The notes under the pieces are model-generated. The model saw nothing but the letters and a program-made list of their open reading frames with translations, was not told the DNA's origin and made no database searches. Below, piece after piece: positions 7,388 through 8,767 of a stretch of DNA of 8,767 nt (positions within the stretch are counted from its first letter, which is position 1; the number at the start of each line of letters is the position of its first letter). A program made the translations under genes and the position numbers. The stretch is from Oceanospirillaceae bacterium (GTDB lineage Bacteria > Pseudomonadota > Gammaproteobacteria > Pseudomonadales > Balneatricaceae): NCBI GenBank assembly GCA_003497765.1, contig DNNY01000175.1:1-8767 (forward strand). The letters run 5' to 3'.

Positions 7388-8637
7388 TCTGGTTACAGCA
7401 GCAATGGCAATTATTACAAGGCCAAAGCCTTGATAAATCTCTTTTGATCCCCGCTATCGCCCTCATGGTGATTGGCTTTATTATGATAAGCTCAGCTTCA
7501 ATTGATGTAGCGGCAATCAAATATGCGGATCCCTTTTATCAGAGTAAGCGTCAGGGCGTATTTATCTTCTTAGGATTAATAGCCCTCTGTAGCTGCTTAT
7601 TTATTCCCATTCAATTTTGGCAAAAGCATGGTGCACTTCTAATGGGCTTGGGCGCTATTAGTCTGATCATTGTTCTGGTGCCTGGTTTAGGGCGAGAAGT
7701 AAACGGTAGTGTGCGTTGGATACCAATAGGCTCATTTAGCCTGCAACCTTCTGAGTTTGCCAAGATAGCTGTTGTGACCTTTATGGCAGGGTATTTGGTG
7801 CGACGGCAGGCTGAGGTTAGAACCAATTTTGTGGGCTTTTTAAAACCCATGCTAGTAATGATGGTATTTAGTGGCTTGCTATTGCTAGAGCCTGACTTTG
7901 GGGCGACAGTGGTGTTAATGGGAGCCGTGGTGGGTATGTTCTTTCTAAGTGGCATGCGCAAATTACATTTGCTGGCAGTGGCACTAGTGCTGTTGCCAGT
8001 CATAGCTGCCATAGCCATGTTTTCACCCTATCGTATGAAGCGTTTACTCACTTATTTAGAGCCATGGCAGGATCCGTTTGGGGCCGGCTATCAGTTAACT
8101 CAGGCGCAAATTGCTTTTGGTCGTGGCGGTTGGTTTGGCGAAGGTTTGGGAAATAGTATGCAAAAGCTATTTTATTTGCCTGAAGCTCATACTGACTTTG
8201 TCTATTCTGTTTTAGCTGAAGAGTGGGGCGCCATGGGTGCCATCGCCGTAGTCGCACTTTATGCAGTGTTGATTGTACGGGGTTTAAAAGTAGGCCAGTT
8301 AGCCGAACGTTTACAGCGACCATACGCAGCTTATCTGAGTTACGGCTTAGTGTTTTTAATCGCGGCCCAAGCCATGATTAATATTGGGGTTAATTTGGGT
8401 TTGTTGCCCACAAAAGGCCTAACTTTACCTTTTGTCAGCTATGGTGGCAGTAGCATGATTGCTTGTGCTGTTATTTTGGGCATTTTATTGCGTATTAGTG
8501 TTGAAAATAGCTATTTACTGACTCTTGTGCAAAGACGTCAAATTGAAAACCAGCGCATGCAGGCTGAAGCTATTGCCGCGGATGAACCTGCCGACTTTGT
8601 CAATGGGGAGGGGCCGTATGTCGAATACCAACCCTAA
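7384..8637 (+). CDS. ftsW: Septal peptidoglycan glycosyltransferase FtsW (SEDS family)
   Basis: FtsW is a polytopic inner-membrane SEDS protein that polymerises lipid II into glycan strands at the septum, paired with FtsI. From the ATG at 7384 it has 417 residues (E. coli 414). About ten membrane segments are evident. Conserved blocks are GSVRWIPIGSFSLQPSEFAK (108-127), EPDFGATVV (169-177), GAGYQLTQAQIAFGRGG (233-249), LPEAHTDFVYSVLAEE (265-280) and the C-terminal LGLLPTKGLTLPFVSYGGSS (338-357). D271 in the HTDF motif aligns with the aspartate required for SEDS polymerase activity. The short polar tail after about residue 380 is cytoplasmic. The gene overlaps murD by 4 bases and murG by 20. 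Its family relative RodA is less likely, given the dcw position and the septal partner ftsI in the same cluster. Confidence 0.98.
   Translation: MIWLQQQWQLLQGQSLDKSLLIPAIALMVIGFIMISSASIDVAAIKYADPFYQSKRQGVFIFLGLIALCSCLFIPIQFWQKHGALLMGLGAISLIIVLVPGLGREVNGSVRWIPIGSFSLQPSEFAKIAVVTFMAGYLVRRQAEVRTNFVGFLKPMLVMMVFSGLLLLEPDFGATVVLMGAVVGMFFLSGMRKLHLLAVALVLLPVIAAIAMFSPYRMKRLLTYLEPWQDPFGAGYQLTQAQIAFGRGGWFGEGLGNSMQKLFYLPEAHTDFVYSVLAEEWGAMGAIAVVALYAVLIVRGLKVGQLAERLQRPYAAYLSYGLVFLIAAQAMINIGVNLGLLPTKGLTLPFVSYGGSSMIACAVILGILLRISVENSYLLTLVQRRQIENQRMQAEAIAADEPADFVNGEGPYVEYQP
8605..8613 (+). promoter_or_regulatory. Ribosome binding site for murG
   Basis: The purine run GGGGAGGGG lies inside the end of ftsW. Its GGAG core (8607-8610) is 7 bases from the ATG at 8618, which fixes the murG start within the ftsW gene. 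Confidence 0.8.
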
Positions 8638-8767
8638 AGCCCCACGTATACTAATAATGGCTGCTGGTACAGGGGGACACGTCTATCCAGCTTTGAGCAC
8701 AGCGGCTTATTTAGTTGAGCAAGGCTGGCATATTGACTGGCTGGGCACTAGCAATGGTATAGAACAG
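8618..8767 (+). CDS. murG: UDP-GlcNAc:undecaprenyl-pyrophosphoryl-MurNAc-pentapeptide GlcNAc transferase MurG, N-terminal part
   Basis: The first 50 codons are present and the gene runs off the right edge. MurG is a membrane-associated GT28 glycosyltransferase on the cytoplasmic face that adds GlcNAc to lipid I to make lipid II. The visible part is the start of the N-terminal GT-B domain. ILIMAAGTGGHVYPAL (11-26) is the family's glycine-rich loop with H21, and GWHIDWLGTSNGIE (36-49) matches the next conserved strand and W-L-G-T motif. The loop reads AAGTGGH where E. coli has AGGTGGH; the same variant exists, from memory, in Moraxellaceae. The reading frame begins 20 bases before the ftsW stop, so the two are likely translationally coupled. 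Confidence 0.96.
   Translation, partial: MSNTNPKAPRILIMAAGTGGHVYPALSTAAYLVEQGWHIDWLGTSNGIEQ

Noticed and set aside
7611..8018. A 135-codon open frame on the - strand opposite ftsW.
   Set aside because: It lies wholly inside a well-supported ftsW, shows no recognisable motif, and its composition looks like a reverse reading of membrane-protein codons. No ribosome binding site or promoter supports it.
1..8767. A possible novel system, mobile element or inserted gene within the cluster.
   Set aside because: Gene order is the standard dcw order with no gap over 19 bases, no transposase, no repeats or att-like sites, and no change in composition visible by eye.

Overview
The window is a compact stretch of the bacterial division and cell wall (dcw) cluster. 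All genes lie on the + strand, in the conserved order rsmH (3' end) - ftsL - ftsI - murE - murF - mraY - murD - ftsW - murG (5' end). Every complete gene is close to its family's usual length and keeps the catalytic motifs I can locate by eye. There is no RNA gene, mobile element, CRISPR array or inserted foreign gene, and no non-coding gap longer than 19 bases.

The organism is very probably a Gram-negative gammaproteobacterium. MurE carries the DNPR motif for meso-diaminopimelate, the gene order matches that phylum, and protein lengths and motifs follow the E. coli/Pseudomonas pattern. The SNAKST P-loop in MurD and the MAAGTGGHV start of MurG recall, from memory, pseudomonad or Moraxellaceae-like lineages rather than enterics. 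Base composition is moderate, a little under 50% G+C by eye. I cannot name a genus.

Layout: 2-67 is the end of rsmH. 64-2066 holds the septal proteins FtsL and FtsI (PBP3). 2081-7387 holds four cytoplasmic or membrane steps of lipid precursor synthesis: MurE adds the third residue, MurF adds D-Ala-D-Ala, MraY moves the precursor onto undecaprenyl phosphate, and MurD performs the earlier D-Glu addition. 7384-8637 is FtsW, the septal glycosyltransferase that pairs with FtsI. From 8618 to the window edge is the start of murG, which converts lipid I to lipid II.

The genes look like one transcription unit. Four junctions are ATGA overlaps (rsmH/ftsL, ftsL/ftsI, murE/murF, murD/ftsW), and ftsW/murG overlap by 20 bases. 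The other gaps are 14, 3 and 19 bases. No promoter or terminator is visible, so transcription must come from upstream of the window or from promoters hidden inside genes. I found no undescribed system. The points worth a second look are small: start-site choices, a few substitutions at conserved motif positions, and an alanine run in MurF.
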